Positions 13,287 to 25,334 of a DNA stretch of 64,000 nt are shown here, piece by piece. The notes beneath the pieces were generated by a model. That model saw nothing but the letters and a program-made list of their open reading frames with translations. It was not told the origin of the DNA and ran no database searches. How positions within the stretch are numbered: position 1 is the first letter of the stretch; the number at the start of each line of letters is the position of its first letter. Source of the DNA: Bugulina stolonifera (taxonomy: Eukaryota > Bryozoa > Gymnolaemata > Cheilostomatida > Bugulidae); contig OW285197.1 of NCBI GenBank assembly GCA_935421135.1, positions 5,364,850-5,428,849 of the forward strand, given 5' to 3'. The translations under genes were made by a program, and so were the position numbers.

Positions 13287-14571
13287 CATACTTGCCAAGT
13301 GTCCCGGGTTTCTCGGGACACCCCCGGGATTTGAAAATTGTCCCTAAACTGCCCCAATGTCCTGATTTATACTCCGGGAATTAAGATATTGCTGCTCCAA
13401 AAAATTGTATTTATTATTTCCTTTGGATTTTCCAAAACATTGACTGAAAAAGGGTTGAGCGTCGCAAATCCTGGGGAATTTTGCTAAATATATGCTACAC
13501 ACCGTTTATTTTTAAAGTAGTTCGATGTCTACTGACTGTCGTGTCTGTGCCAATTGCCACTAGTGATAGCCCAAACTCTGACTAATTCCTGAGCTATATT
13601 GGCAGTGTACTAAAGCCTCCCCAACAGTGGATAGCTATTTTATATAAACGCTCTAATGTCAATGACAACCACCACGCAAATAAAAATTCACTCATTAATT
13701 ATTTGCTTGTACAAATAATGTTTCCATTATTAGTCTATTGGATGTTAATTTAGCTGTTAAGCCAAACAATTCTCACAGTACAGACAAGCAAAAGACTCGG
13801 CAACTTTCAAAATTAAAATCAATGGGTCAAGTTTATTTATTTTATTTCTAAAAGTAAATTAGGTTTTTATTATCAATATTATAATTATGCCTTCTGCACC
13901 CTCTAGTATTACTGATGGTGGTACCAATGACATAGCCAGGCACACGCTGACCCGGAAGCATATCAAAGCTGTTGTCTAAAAGCTGTCACGTCACTTAAAA
14001 GCTTAGAAGATTTGTTTATTCTCAATGATTCTGAAGTTTAAAAGACAGGCTTACATTATGATTATAATTGTTAATATAATAATTATGAACTTAACGTATG
14101 AAAATACTGAATTATTAATATTATTATTATAATTCAGTGTTTTCATAAATAAAGCTATTTATATGTTTATAATTTAATAAAATGAAACAAAAATTTGGTT
14201 TTTAATAAATTTTTATGTTGTAGCAAGTTTTATTAGGTCTTCCTTAGATAATCCAACCTGAAGCACTCTTTGCAATTTCATTCCTATTCTAATTCTTCCC
14301 ACCATTTTAAAACCATTCCAATATGCATGTAATATGAACATATTTTTGACCACTAGAGCAGCATACAAATACAAGTGAAATTGCCCTAACTACTGTCATT
14401 TTAGTGGCTCACAAAAAATATTTTGAATGCGGGAGAGTGCTCCTCTACCCCTCCCGCACCCTTTCTGGCAGTCCGCTACGCGGGCTGGCATGGCCTGCGG
14501 CCATGTCACCCGTCCTCCCTCTGGTCCGCGCACGTGTCCAGATTTTTTACCCAGGTTACTTGGCAAGTATG
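13287..14571. mobile_element. hAT-like non-autonomous transposon with 8-bp target duplication
   Basis: The termini CATACTTGCCAAGT and ACTTGGCAAGTATG are perfect 14-bp inverted repeats. They are flanked directly by identical 8-mers GACGAAAG at 13279-13286 and 14572-14579. An 8-bp duplication with short inverted termini is the hAT hallmark. The 1285-bp interior has no transposase frame, a GC-rich right end (about 14440-14540) and an internal hairpin at 14098-14146. The intact target duplication suggests a fairly recent insertion. Confidence 0.85.
14098..14146. repeat. hairpin inside the hAT-like element
   Basis: ATGAAAATACTGAATTA is mirrored by TAATTCAGTGTTTTCAT with one mismatch around an AT-rich loop. 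Confidence 0.7.
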
Positions 14572-14579
14572 GACGAAAG

Positions 14580-15977
14580 CTGAACACATTCCAACTGACT
14601 AATCAGCATGACTTATGCTAAATTGTAGAGCACAATATTGTCTCTAATATAATGTTTAGCCAGGACTACAGTGTAAGCTTTTATTATCAGAATCACAGTA
14701 TGATCAACTCAACTTGTGAAGCATTATGGGCCATAATAAGTGATTACACATCCGTAGACCTTTCCCAGTCTCGTTTATATGTGGGTGTCAATTTGAGATA
14801 AATTAAAGTCTAATGTTGCTTCTTTATGGAATTATGGCCTTCAGATTGGTAGTACACATGCACTTGTTTCAAGCACCTCAGCGTCATCAACACTATTATT
14901 GGTTAGCCATAGCTCCAATGAGTGCTGAGTTTGAAAGCCCACCAAATACCTAATGCGTAATCAATTATCACTGCTTCTCTGATTGGTTGGCTGGGTAGCT
15001 TAGACTCACCAATCATGCAGTCACTCACTAGCCATAATATCAAAGTACAATAATCATCTACATTTTTTCTAATTATTGAGAACAATATTTTGCATGTACA
15101 ATGAATTTACACTGCATGATGGATAATTTGATGAAAACATCAAACTTATGATTCTGAACCCAACTTTGTAAACAAGACACAACTGTTTGTGTTATGCCAT
15201 ATGCATGTAGAGAACTTTCTTGAATTCAATCTGCAGTGTTTACATAAAAAAAAGTACAGTTGTGAACAAATGAACCTACTCCAACTCCGGTAACATGTTA
15301 GAAGGACATCAGCTGACTGCTGGCTTAAGCTGTATCTTATTAGATACAGAAAAATTCTGCTATGAGCTAGGAAGAAGTGGAGCTCTGTATTCATAGACTT
15401 TGATGAATGCTGGCACATCGTTTACAAAGTTAAATAATCAAATCGTGGACTATATTTACATGTACATGTACTTGGATATGCAACTGTATGTGACTGTATC
15501 GATACCATTTTACTACTATCAACCGAGTACAATGTTATTTTGTAAGTTACATGTGTACTAACACTTGTACATGTACATGACTTGTGCGATGTACATGTAT
15601 ATTACTTGTTCATGTACATGTAGCTACAGTATATCAGCAAACACATGTACATGTACATGTACATGTACATGCGCGTAGTTTTTCCAAACATCAGTGGCGG
15701 CTACACTTAAGATGCAAGTACATTAGCATGCAGTGCAGTGGCCAAACCCTGAAATTTATGATATTCATATATTCTTCAGGTGGTGTGTCATTCTACATAA
15801 TGCTAGTTGTTAGCTGAAACACTTTAGATTTGACGTACTGTGAGCTACACATGTGCATTGTAGTACGCTAGCTGATCATGTACCTTCTGTTACTTCATCT
15901 GCCCTAATCTATATGTGCATGTAAACTGGCCATTGGAGGGAATGATTATCTAAATAAACTAAAAAGGGGATAGTGCG
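14580..15977. other. intergenic, no gene recognised
   Basis: No supported exon. One minus-strand frame (15146-15418) has no splice or domain support. Contains an (ACATGT)n run at 15643-15670. Confidence 0.45.
15643..15670. repeat. (ACATGT)n microsatellite
   Basis: Uninterrupted alternating ACATGT units, 28 bp. It is the longest of many such self-complementary runs in the window. Confidence 0.85.
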
Positions 15978-16205
15978 ATTGGTCCACTAAGATCCAAGAT
16001 GGTTTTTGAACACAATTCAAGTTGTGATTGGATAAGGTTTAACCAATAAAAACATTGTGCTACATGTAAATGTTGAGTTGTTATGCAACACAAGTTAAAT
16101 TATTGCAAATTGAATTCAATACAAAGTGATAACAGTGATTGGCTGAGTATAACACTAACTAGCCAATCAAGTATGGAATAAATGGATTGGTGAGAGTTGA
16201 ATTGG
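15978..16205 (+). promoter_or_regulatory. cluster of seven CCAAT/ATTGG motifs upstream of VWA-A
   Basis: CCAAT or ATTGG occurs at 15978, 16027, 16043, 16138, 16163, 16186 and 16201, seven times in 228 bp, in both orientations. The cluster ends about 250 bp upstream of the TATA-like sequence of VWA-A. CCAAT is the core of the NF-Y site. A regulatory role is inferred from density and position. Confidence 0.45.
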
Positions 16206-16454
16206 TTATTGCTTAGTTCTCTACTAATTCAATAAGTTATTGTCTACAAGCATATTACCCATAATTATCTTTTTATAATGGCTTCACTTCCATCAGAAAA
16301 TATAAATAATATATTTTAGAACAAATCCATTTTAGCATTCCAAAATTAAGTACACAAGGCAAATTCAACTTAAATGTAAAGAATCACAATTGTGTTTGAA
16401 TATTGTGCGCGTGATCTTATTGTACTAGATGCATGCCTTGTTGCAAAAATTTCA

Positions 16455-16543
16455 CATAAAAGAGGGGATATTTTAGTGCAGCATCAATCATCCTCTTGGG
16501 AAAAGAAGAGAAGCTACCCCCTGAAGCTATTCGTATCTCTAAG
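16455..16543 (+). promoter_or_regulatory. core promoter and 5' UTR exon of VWA-A
   Basis: A TATA-like CATAAAAG at 16455-16462 precedes a probable start near 16480-16490. A non-coding exon ends at 16543 (CTCTAAG, then GTAAGTG). The arrangement parallels VWA-B and VWA-C, which also have a short 5' UTR exon ending in AAG before the signal-peptide exon. Confidence 0.5.
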
Positions 16544-17051
16544 GTAAGTGAAAATTGTGCTTATATCATTTGAAATTATTATATTAAGTAAAGAAAATAT
16601 ACATGTATCTTAGTCTTCTTGGACCTAACGCCTAAATAATAAATTATTTTGTTACAATTTCTTTGCTATAATTTCTAATCACATCTGGATAATTATGTAA
16701 AAAAGACATTTATTTCGAGCAGTATCCTAAGTGATTGGACAATGGTCAACACACCCACAAAAATAAAAATCTACAAGTTTCATCAATAGTTTATTATTAT
16801 TATTATTATTTGTATACTATAATACTTAGGACAGCTACTGAAAAGTCATGCTTATATGGACGCTTTGAGAATACACGTTTGAATGTAAACTGAGCATTAG
16901 ATCATTAACCAAACATAAAGGAAGATTCTTGCCCTTTCAGAATCTGGTTCAATGATTTATTCTTGTTTTCAAAATATTATGGAAATACTTTGCCCTGCAT
17001 CCTTTTCTTTATTACAATTTATTATATTTCTATTTGGATGAAGAGTTGGAA

Positions 17052-20000
17052 ATGAAGTTGGAAGGGCATAAGCTTTGTATAGCGATAGTTCTAGCTACTA
17101 TAGCTTTGGTTCCAGTGGCTCTATCAGTTTCCCTCAGTTATGTAATTGATGTCACTGGATCCATGACTAATGATCTGGCAGCGGTAAGTAACAGCTTAAA
17201 TATAGCACAGCGTTAGGGTCCGTAACCGGGTCGGATGGGAGTAAGAACTGTTTTACTCTGCTGTCAGCTGAGGGCAATGCATCCTAAACTTCTTACATTA
17301 TTATGATTTCAAAACTGGGTAAAGTGTGTCTACTGAGAAAAATACTCTATGACTATGCAAAATTGTTTGCACAGCAAGAACGAGTTTAACTCAACTATAA
17401 CAGGATATCTCATTGATGCCTTTTGGTTTTCCCTGACTGTTTAATCCATAATAGTATTATTTGCTAGGACCATACCCGAAGTGTATCGCTACACCATAGA
17501 TAATATCTACATGTATCTACGCACTTTGCTCTTTATTATATTGTACAATATGCTTGTTGATACTAAACATTAGGTTGAAAATGGCTGTGATATAACAATG
17601 AGTGCTTACACTACACCTAGCTGTACCAACAGAGAATAATCAGATTGCATTATTTGATATCAATGTTACAAATTGAGTCTAAAGTCGTTTAGTTTGAGTA
17701 TCTGAAATATTCATCAATTTTAATCTATGTTTTATGACAGGTGAAGGCTACTTCTACAGTCATCCTCTCAGCCGCATCAGCAAGTCCGATCTTCACCAAT
17801 TTTGTATTGGTTCCATTCCGAGACCCGCGTAAGTGGCTTAAACTTGTATTAGATTGCAGTTTTGTATGAGTGAGTTTTTTATGTCCAAAGTACGTAAAAT
17901 CTACCGTTGTAAGTGAGAAGAATTGAGGTTGACATTCATTTATCTGCAAAATTGTGTTTTCAAGTTAGGTTTAAATTTGTTGCATGATAAACAGGCACTA
18001 ATTTCATGTATTTGTGCCCTTGATAGTGTATCACTACCAAGATCAGACGTAATATAAACACATGTATTTATACAGTCATTATCAAAAGTTTAGGATCACA
18101 CTAGAAAACGGTAAAATCAGCAACTTTACTTTACTTTATTTTTCAAGTGTGGCCCTAAACCTTTGGTAGCGTATCACTACCAAGGGCACACATTCTATAA
18201 ATATTATGTATTTTTAAGAAACAGCCGATCGTATTCCTACTTTTAATCTAAAAATGCATGTACGGTGGTAATTGGAGTCGTTTTCTCAACCTGATTCTAG
18301 ATACATTATAACAGATATTACCAATATAATTTTATTGGAAGTAGAGCATAATCACCACATTGTTATACTTTGAATGTTGTCAATAGTATTTATCCCTAGA
18401 CGGTTTAGATATCCACCAGAGTGCCTGTAGTGTTTGGATTATCCCAATCTACAGAACAAATTAGGAAGGTAGAGTACATGTAGTTAGTGAGTCATAGATA
18501 TGTAATCAGCATGCATGTTCATTGACACTCTAGCTATATACATACTGTACACCCACACATCAATACTACTTTATGTTGCAGTTATACTGCCTCCTCTGAT
18601 AACCACCAGCTCCTTTGCTATGGAAGCTGCGCTGAACAACCTGACTGCAACGGTGAGTTAATAAAAGCTAATCAGTGAATTTCCATCTATTTCAAATGGA
18701 ATCACATGTATATTTAGTACACCTTCTTCTATTCACCACTGCTATCACAAAAAGAACTTATTAAAGGTAGCAACAATTAAACATGTCCATAAAGAATTAC
18801 TTCTGCATCCCCAAACATAACACCGATAATACAGAGCTTCAACTGAAGTATAACTCATCGAAATGATCTAGTATGAATCTGCAGACGCCTATAAAATTTT
18901 TGTTTAAAAATTTTATGTTGTGTTTTCTTAATTCAGTCTAGAACCAGGGCGTGAATTCACGCAGTTTCATGCACATACTTTCTTATATGCATTAATGAAG
19001 TTTTTCTGTTGTTTATAATTTAAACAGGGCGGTGGAGATTGCCCTGAAAACTCTATAGAAGCAATTATTACAGCTCTAGCACTCTCACAGCCTGGATCAT
19101 ACCTACTGGTCTTCACAGATGCCTCTCCAAATGATCTATATTTGCTGCCAACAGCTATCAGTATGGCAGCGCTCACTGGTAGTCATGTATGTAGCAGATC
19201 ATAGTAAAGTTTTCGTCTTTTATCAGATCAAGTTATAGACATTTTTTCGAAAAGACTGAATTCTTCGTTGTACATATACCTGAAAGTTCACTGATGAAGC
19301 ATTTTTAAGCTTACTCATCCAATAATGAATACCTAAGCACATCCAAGCATCAAAAGATGGATATCAATGTTGAAATTGACTTGACCTTATGGAAAGTTTG
19401 AATTATTTCTACATTTTGCTTATAGCTTAGGGTGATTACCTTTTCACGGGAATATTTTAAGGTGATGTTTTTGCTGACCGGTTCCTGCTCTAAGGAATTA
19501 CCACTCACAAAAGCGGGCGCTCATTCTGATGGCTTCTTCAAAGAGGTGAACCCTAATGAACCACTTGAGGATCACAGTTATTCTGTACCTTCAGCCGCAC
19601 CTTCGACTAATGACTCTGGATTGGCTGCGTATTATGACCTCGCAGCGGTCAGTGGAGGGCATGTATTCTCTGTCGACAAGAGTGAAGTGGGAAAAGTAAG
19701 TTTCAGTAAAGCTAGCATGAAACCACAGCGTGTTTTTATAGAACTATCTGGTTCATCTCACCTGTTAGTATTAGTGCCTTTCATGCACCTTAATGTGAAC
19801 TGAACTTGGTGCAATCATGTTACCATTTTAGTAATTTTTGCTTTAAATCAGAATGCCAATGCAATTTGCATCTTTTTACCTTTTTATTGTTTTGAACTGC
19901 TAAAAGAAAATGCTGTGTAAAGTACATGTATGTGCAGAACTCAGCATCTGTTGAACTGACAAATTTTTGCATGTTCCAAACTTAATCTCTGTTGCAGGTG

Positions 20001-23000
20001 TTAGAGTTGGTGAAAGATTATTTGATGCCAATCAAAATTGAGAATGGATATTCTAAAGTCACTGTATATGCTATTGATCACCAAACTGAATTGAGATCTA
20101 CCCTCACAATTGCTATAGACTCTTCTACCACAGACCTTATATTTACTGTAACTGGAGCAAATTCAGCAGCGGAACTAGTATTTACTGGTAAGAACCTAAA
20201 GTATGAACGCTAAGACGTAGTTACCAAAGCATGTGTAAAATTAATGACATTGATTTCCTTAAAATTCATTAGTTCTGGGAGGTAGCTTGTAATTTTTTTG
20301 AAAAAAATAATATGCTGTACATGTAGTATCTACATAACCCTTGATGCACTAGATACAGTACATTTAAGTGTGGTCATAATATTTTCAACTGAGTGTAAAA
20401 CGTTTTAAAGATTCCATCTATTCTGAGCAGTTGAAACCAATAATTTGATACCATGTTCTGCAATTCTCACTCTAGGTCCAGAGAAACTACCATCAAAATC
20501 TACACCAGAAACAGTGCTCGAACTGAAAAACCTACTAATGCTCAGAGTTCCTATCCCTGTAGCTGGACTCTGGAGAATTACCTTCAAAGCAGAATCAAAA
20601 CTGAGCCTGAGAGTAACAGGTTGGTGCTTTGTTGAACCGTACACTGAACTAATAATACATGAATGTAGCAGAGCATGGCATTGTGACGTGGGGTTTGTGT
20701 CTATGTTCAATATTTAGGTTTGGTGCATTTGTGCTACTCTAACGAGAGTTGTTTCCCCTTGCTCACACTTGACCAGCTAGCACTATACAATGCTGTTTTG
20801 GAAGCAAATGTGTGCTTTACATGTATGTCTAATAAAAGAAATTGTTGAATTCAAGCTGTTTGCATACAATGTACATGTACATTTGTAGAATGAGTACTAA
20901 CAGGACGTGTTAGTGAACAAATAATTCACAGAATTTACTAATATTTACGTGTATATCTACATTGTAGATTGTAAAAGTACATTGTATGTGGGGTCACTTG
21001 TGCATGCCTTGGGATCTTCCTCAGCTTTGTTGCTGGCAGCAAGTAGCTATCATTTTTAGTAGGTTCAGAAATTTCTCTGCACTACGATAAGACAGTTATA
21101 ATATTGTTGTCTTCTGTACGTGTTGTGGCCCATCGTCCAAAATGTGGTTTGGAGGAGAAAATATGCGGTGTGCTATCATACCTACACGTTGCATATACAT
21201 GATTGCAGTGTTCATATCCAGGGTTGCCAATGCACTGACATATGCAATGTACATGCACATGTACGTGTGTGAGTTTAAATGCTAACTTAGAACACGTGAC
21301 ATAACACCTGTTAACTCCAAGTAATAGACTACACTGTCATGATTATCTGGTCTATTCCATATAATTTTGTTCTTTTAGGAAAAAGTAGCTTTGGTTTCGC
21401 CCAAAGTTTAATTGATGAAGAGACAGGAGCTAAGATAGAGCACCCTGTAAAAGGTAATATGATGATTTAGTCGGCCCGTGAGAATACATTTGTGTCTACC
21501 ACAACACTTCTTTCCAGTCCAACACTGCTCTCTGTCCCCAACACATCTGTCATCTCACAGAAGAGTGTGGGAAGCAATTCTTACCTGCTTTCTACTGGCA
21601 CAATGACTTATTATCAAGGCTGTTCTTGCAAGGAACACTGTGTGTCACAAGGTTTTTGGCAATTAGGATTCATTTAACCTTCTTATTATGATAACCGCAT
21701 TTGGAGACAGTGTTTACCGACAACAGGCTAGAGTTGCCTTCCCTTTTAATTGGACTAACTTTTAACCACTAACACTTGTGTAGTATAATCGTTGATATTC
21801 CTAGACCAAACCGCTGTCAAGACTCACCTAAATTTGTGACATATATGTACGATTATACTGCGTTTGGATGACAGTTGAGGTAACAACTTTGTGTCTTGGA
21901 GATTTCTACATTGAACCATTTTCCTTGAGTGTCACTGCCTATTAGTATACATTGAATAATAACAGTAGAAATTAACTAGAGAAAAAATATTGCAATGCAA
22001 ATATTGTACTAATAGTATGTATCCCATGAGATATTTCGTTGCCTATGTACTTTATTACCTAAACTACTAAGTGGTTGACTGTCTTAAGTTGGTATAAATA
22101 TATTTAGGCTCAAAAATGAAGGTGAGCATAGAAGTTCTGGGACGAGGTGCCGCTTCCCACATATACATTCTTGCCCTGAACGGAATGACTCTAAACAAAT
22201 CAAATTTGTATCAAATACCTGGGTCTACCAATGTGTATTCAACTGACTCCTTGGAGGTGCCTGCTGAACCATTCCGAATTCACGTAAGTATTTCAACAAA
22301 GGCGTGCTACAAACTGCATTTATTAAAACACATTCATGTACAATAGTCAACATATTTTTGCCACATACACACAACTAAAAGGCTCCACATGATATTCTTA
22401 TACTCTGGTTTTCCACACTATAGAGAAGCACCATTAGTCGCCATGTCTTAGCGGTCAGCATTTATTGGATATAATATTTCATATCGTATTTTGTAGCTTT
22501 CAGGTAAAGATGAAAAAGGAAGTCCAGCTGAGAGAATGACCCCTGTTGCAATCATACCTGTTGAAAAAGGTAGGTAATCACAAGATTGTAATGTACAGTG
22601 GAAGTAAATCTCAGGGCTATAGAGTAGGCTCCATATTCATTAGACAGTTTAAATATGTACATGTAGGTGGATCACAATTTATAAATGAGCAGTGTACTAG
22701 AAAGATGTTTAACACACTCCAATTTTGCTATCAATAAGCAACATTAGTAATTTTTCTGACCATCAGCTCTGTCAATAGAGCATTACTGCCTTGTCGCACT
22801 TACAAGTACATGTTGAACGATGCAAGTGTTGTAATTATTTATAATTGGCTTTCTAGAAATAGAGACAAACTCTACAATTAGTCCTACTCCAGCAACCCCT
22901 CCCCCTCCTCCTACCAAATTAACCCTGTCAACCGGTTCAACCCGCTCAACTATTACACCTCGCCCAAGACCACCATCAAGGTCTGATAAAACGCGTAAGT

Positions 23001-23456
23001 TATCTTCAATATATTGCATTACATTGTATGAGAGTTTCATGAATAACAGAATTACTTTGAGCTGTCGAATGCCTGCATAAATATTTATTATGACAATACT
23101 AGAGTATAATGTTAACGCTGATGACATTGCATTTGCACCTATTTTTAGAGACAATAATAAACAATTCAAATGGAATACTTGAATTTGAAGACCTAGCGAT
23201 TTGTACTCAACAGTAGAATTGTTGATACAATGACTTCATATTATTACTATTCCATACAATATATATCTAAACCAACAATTTTTTTGCAGGGTGCCACACT
23301 GAATTTTATGGAACCTGCCAGATGAACGACCTACCTTGTCCTGATGGTAAATATGTGGATGGACTCTGCAGGGATCCCAACAATAAAGGAATCAAGTGGA
23401 TACAGAGAGAGATCTACAGATCTTGCTGTGTCAGAGGAAGTGAAGTCGGTTATTAG
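17052..23456 (+). CDS. VWA-A: secreted hemicentin-like VWA protein with C-terminal six-Cys module (548 aa)
   Basis: Coding exons: 17052-17183, 17741-17828, 18582-18652, 19028-19186, 19462-19695, 19998-20187, 20476-20619, 21379-21453, 22108-22283, 22497-22569, 22857-22994, 23290-23456 (1647 nt, in frame, all GT-AG). The first in-frame ATG is 17052; the acceptor just upstream (17043 or 17045) is weak. Residues 1-25 form a signal peptide. The VWA domain starts at YVIDVTGSM and includes GGGDCPENS, FTDASPND and VMFLLTG, as in the N-terminus of hemicentins. Beta-rich, hemicentin-like sequence follows, then a long Thr/Pro linker with five consecutive prolines, and a six-Cys module ending CC-x7-Y. 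D-x-T-G-S and the FTD aspartate suggest a metal-binding MIDAS site. It is the most diverged of the three paralogues except for its last exon. Probably extracellular matrix or recognition; the ligand is unknown. AATAAA lies at 23707-23712. Confidence 0.9.
18013..18190. mobile_element. MITE-like inverted repeat in VWA-A intron 3
   Basis: TGTGCCCTTGATAGTG at the left and its near reverse complement (CACTACCAAGGGCACA) at the right bound 178 bp. Inside, a second inverted pair with AAAAGTTTAGGATCACAC-like ends (18087-18105; 18155-18172) resembles Tc1-type termini. No coding capacity. Probably a Tc1/mariner-derived MITE. Confidence 0.55.
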
Positions 23457-23706
23457 TTTGTAAAGTCCCGACTTACATGACAAGCATTATAACTATTCTT
23501 CAAAAGTAGTAATCTATTAATGACATACATTGTGTTGTGGTGCAACAATTGTCACCCAACTTCTTTCGAACACAACATCCAAATTATGAAAATCTGGTAA
23601 TACTATATTGCATTACTCTTATAATGTACGGTATATATTTTACAGTGAAATAATTCCCCATGTCTTGTTCATTTTTTGAAATTCTCCTATCTACTTTACA
23701 ATGCAA

Positions 23707-23712
23707 AATAAA
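23707..23712 (+). terminator. polyadenylation signal of VWA-A
   Basis: Canonical AATAAA about 250 nt after the VWA-A stop codon. Confidence 0.55.
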
Positions 23713-24141
23713 ACTCTATGTTTGTAGCCCTCAGAAGGCTTAAATCATACATTTATTAATCTATGGTTACGTTGAGTATTATTGTTTGAGAATTGGTCCA
23801 ATTGAATTACTGTATCATTGGATTAGTACCAATAAGGTACATTGTATATTGGAGCGCAGACCACGTACGTTCTCATTGGCTAGAACTAAAGGAGAAGAGA
23901 AGAAATCTCCTTAAAATTAGTGATTGTGACCGCATGGCTCATGATCATGAAATGAGTGTGAGCCTTTAGGTTATACATTATTTTGTGGATTCTTTTCTTC
24001 TCCTATTTTGAATTTGAACTACTCTAGTTCTGAAGCTTATTGGATTATTTATAACCAATCCCAAGGCTTGAAGGATTAGGAGGTTTAGTAATTTGCTTCT
24101 TGATGTAAAGGTGGTTGTAGGAAATTGGAGTATAATTTATT

Positions 24142-24161
24142 GCGTCGGATATATCCGACGC
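24142..24161. repeat. perfect 20-bp palindrome
   Basis: GCGTCGGATATATCCGACGC reads the same on both strands and has four CpGs in otherwise AT-rich sequence. It could bind a dimeric factor or be a foldback remnant. Confidence 0.8.
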
Positions 24162-24393
24162 TGGTACTGAATGGGATTTATAGTGGAAATGAGCTAAGTA
24201 TCAGTTGGTTGCCCACAGCTTGTGGCTTTTCTGGAATAGGCATGCAGTGGTTAAATGGATGGTTTGAGACTAGTGTTGCTAATTCTTTCCCTTAAATCTC
24301 CGACATAGAAGGCGAATTTGGTACACTCTGAGCCTGGTTTCTGTCAGACATACAAGTTTCAGTTATTGAGGTTAATTAGGTGGAAGAGCCAAA

Positions 24394-24528
24394 TGTCTGA
24401 GTCATTACAAGTGTCACCAAGTGATAGAACTACACCAATGTCTGAGTTATAACAAGAGTCGCCAAGTGATAGAACTACACTAATGTCTGAGTCATAACAA
24501 GGGTCACCAAGTGATAGAACTACACTAA
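24394..24528. repeat. 45-bp tandem repeat, three units
   Basis: Units at 24394-24438, 24439-24483 and 24484-24528 start TGTCTGAGT and end GAACTACACYAA. The period equals 15 codons, and the minus strand stays open through all three units (motif VVLSLGD.C). Coding status is doubtful. Confidence 0.85.
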
Positions 24529-25334
24529 TTTTTGCTTGACATGTAGAACAAAAACCGCATTGATATAGCCAGACTTTCAACCGAGAATAATAAGCAGTTA
24601 CTGGTGTACCATCACCACACGATTCTCATCATGATATTTCCGCATTGCCATGTTGCTCGAAACAGCTGAATTACAAGCTGATTTGCCTATAATGCCCACT
24701 TGGCTGTTATTTACCTGAAAGGGAGTAGAGTTTGATTTTAATTATTTTTCTCACAAAAATATCAAATTGTCGTGCACAATCTTAGAATGGACACATTTGC
24801 TGCTACAATCGGAGACATAATCGAAAAATAATGATCAAAATTTGCACATTAGTTTTGTTGAATACAATAGGCACAGCAACCCAAAGCTGCTAAAATTGAT
24901 CCCTAGTTTAAAGTCAATCTATATGCTAAACTATCGTTTCCACAATATTGTTTATTATGCACTGTCTTTTAAACTACCTGCTGGATTCCAATCATAGTAG
25001 AAACAAGGGAACGTAACTTTTCAGTTAGCAGATAAATGTAACTATTCTACTGTATAGCTATGCAGTATGATTATATTCATACATAAAAAATGTCAAAATA
25101 TCAAATTTGGAGTTACCCACCTATGTAAATTTTAGCTTCATTGATTTTCAATGAGTATATTTGAAATTGTGCTTCCTTTGCTGACTGAACCTCATAATAA
25201 TACAAGCGTATTTATTTCCTGGTCAACATTATTGAAGCTACTGCTACAATGTAGATTTAATAGAATAATATACCTTCATATCAGCCCACAGAAAAAAGAT
25301 TTGGCTCCAAAAAGGCTCCTAGTAAATGGCAAAT

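Larger units (their letters stand above)
23720..25330. other. intergenic between VWA-A and the repeat block
   Basis: No gene recognised. Holds a CpG-containing palindrome (24142-24161) and a 45-bp tandem repeat (24394-24528), listed separately. Confidence 0.5.

Noticed and set aside
21492..21677. Open frame in VWA-A intron 9, possible extra exon
   Set aside because: Using its acceptor in the required phase gives a stop within about 20 codons, and VWA-B and VWA-C have no counterpart.
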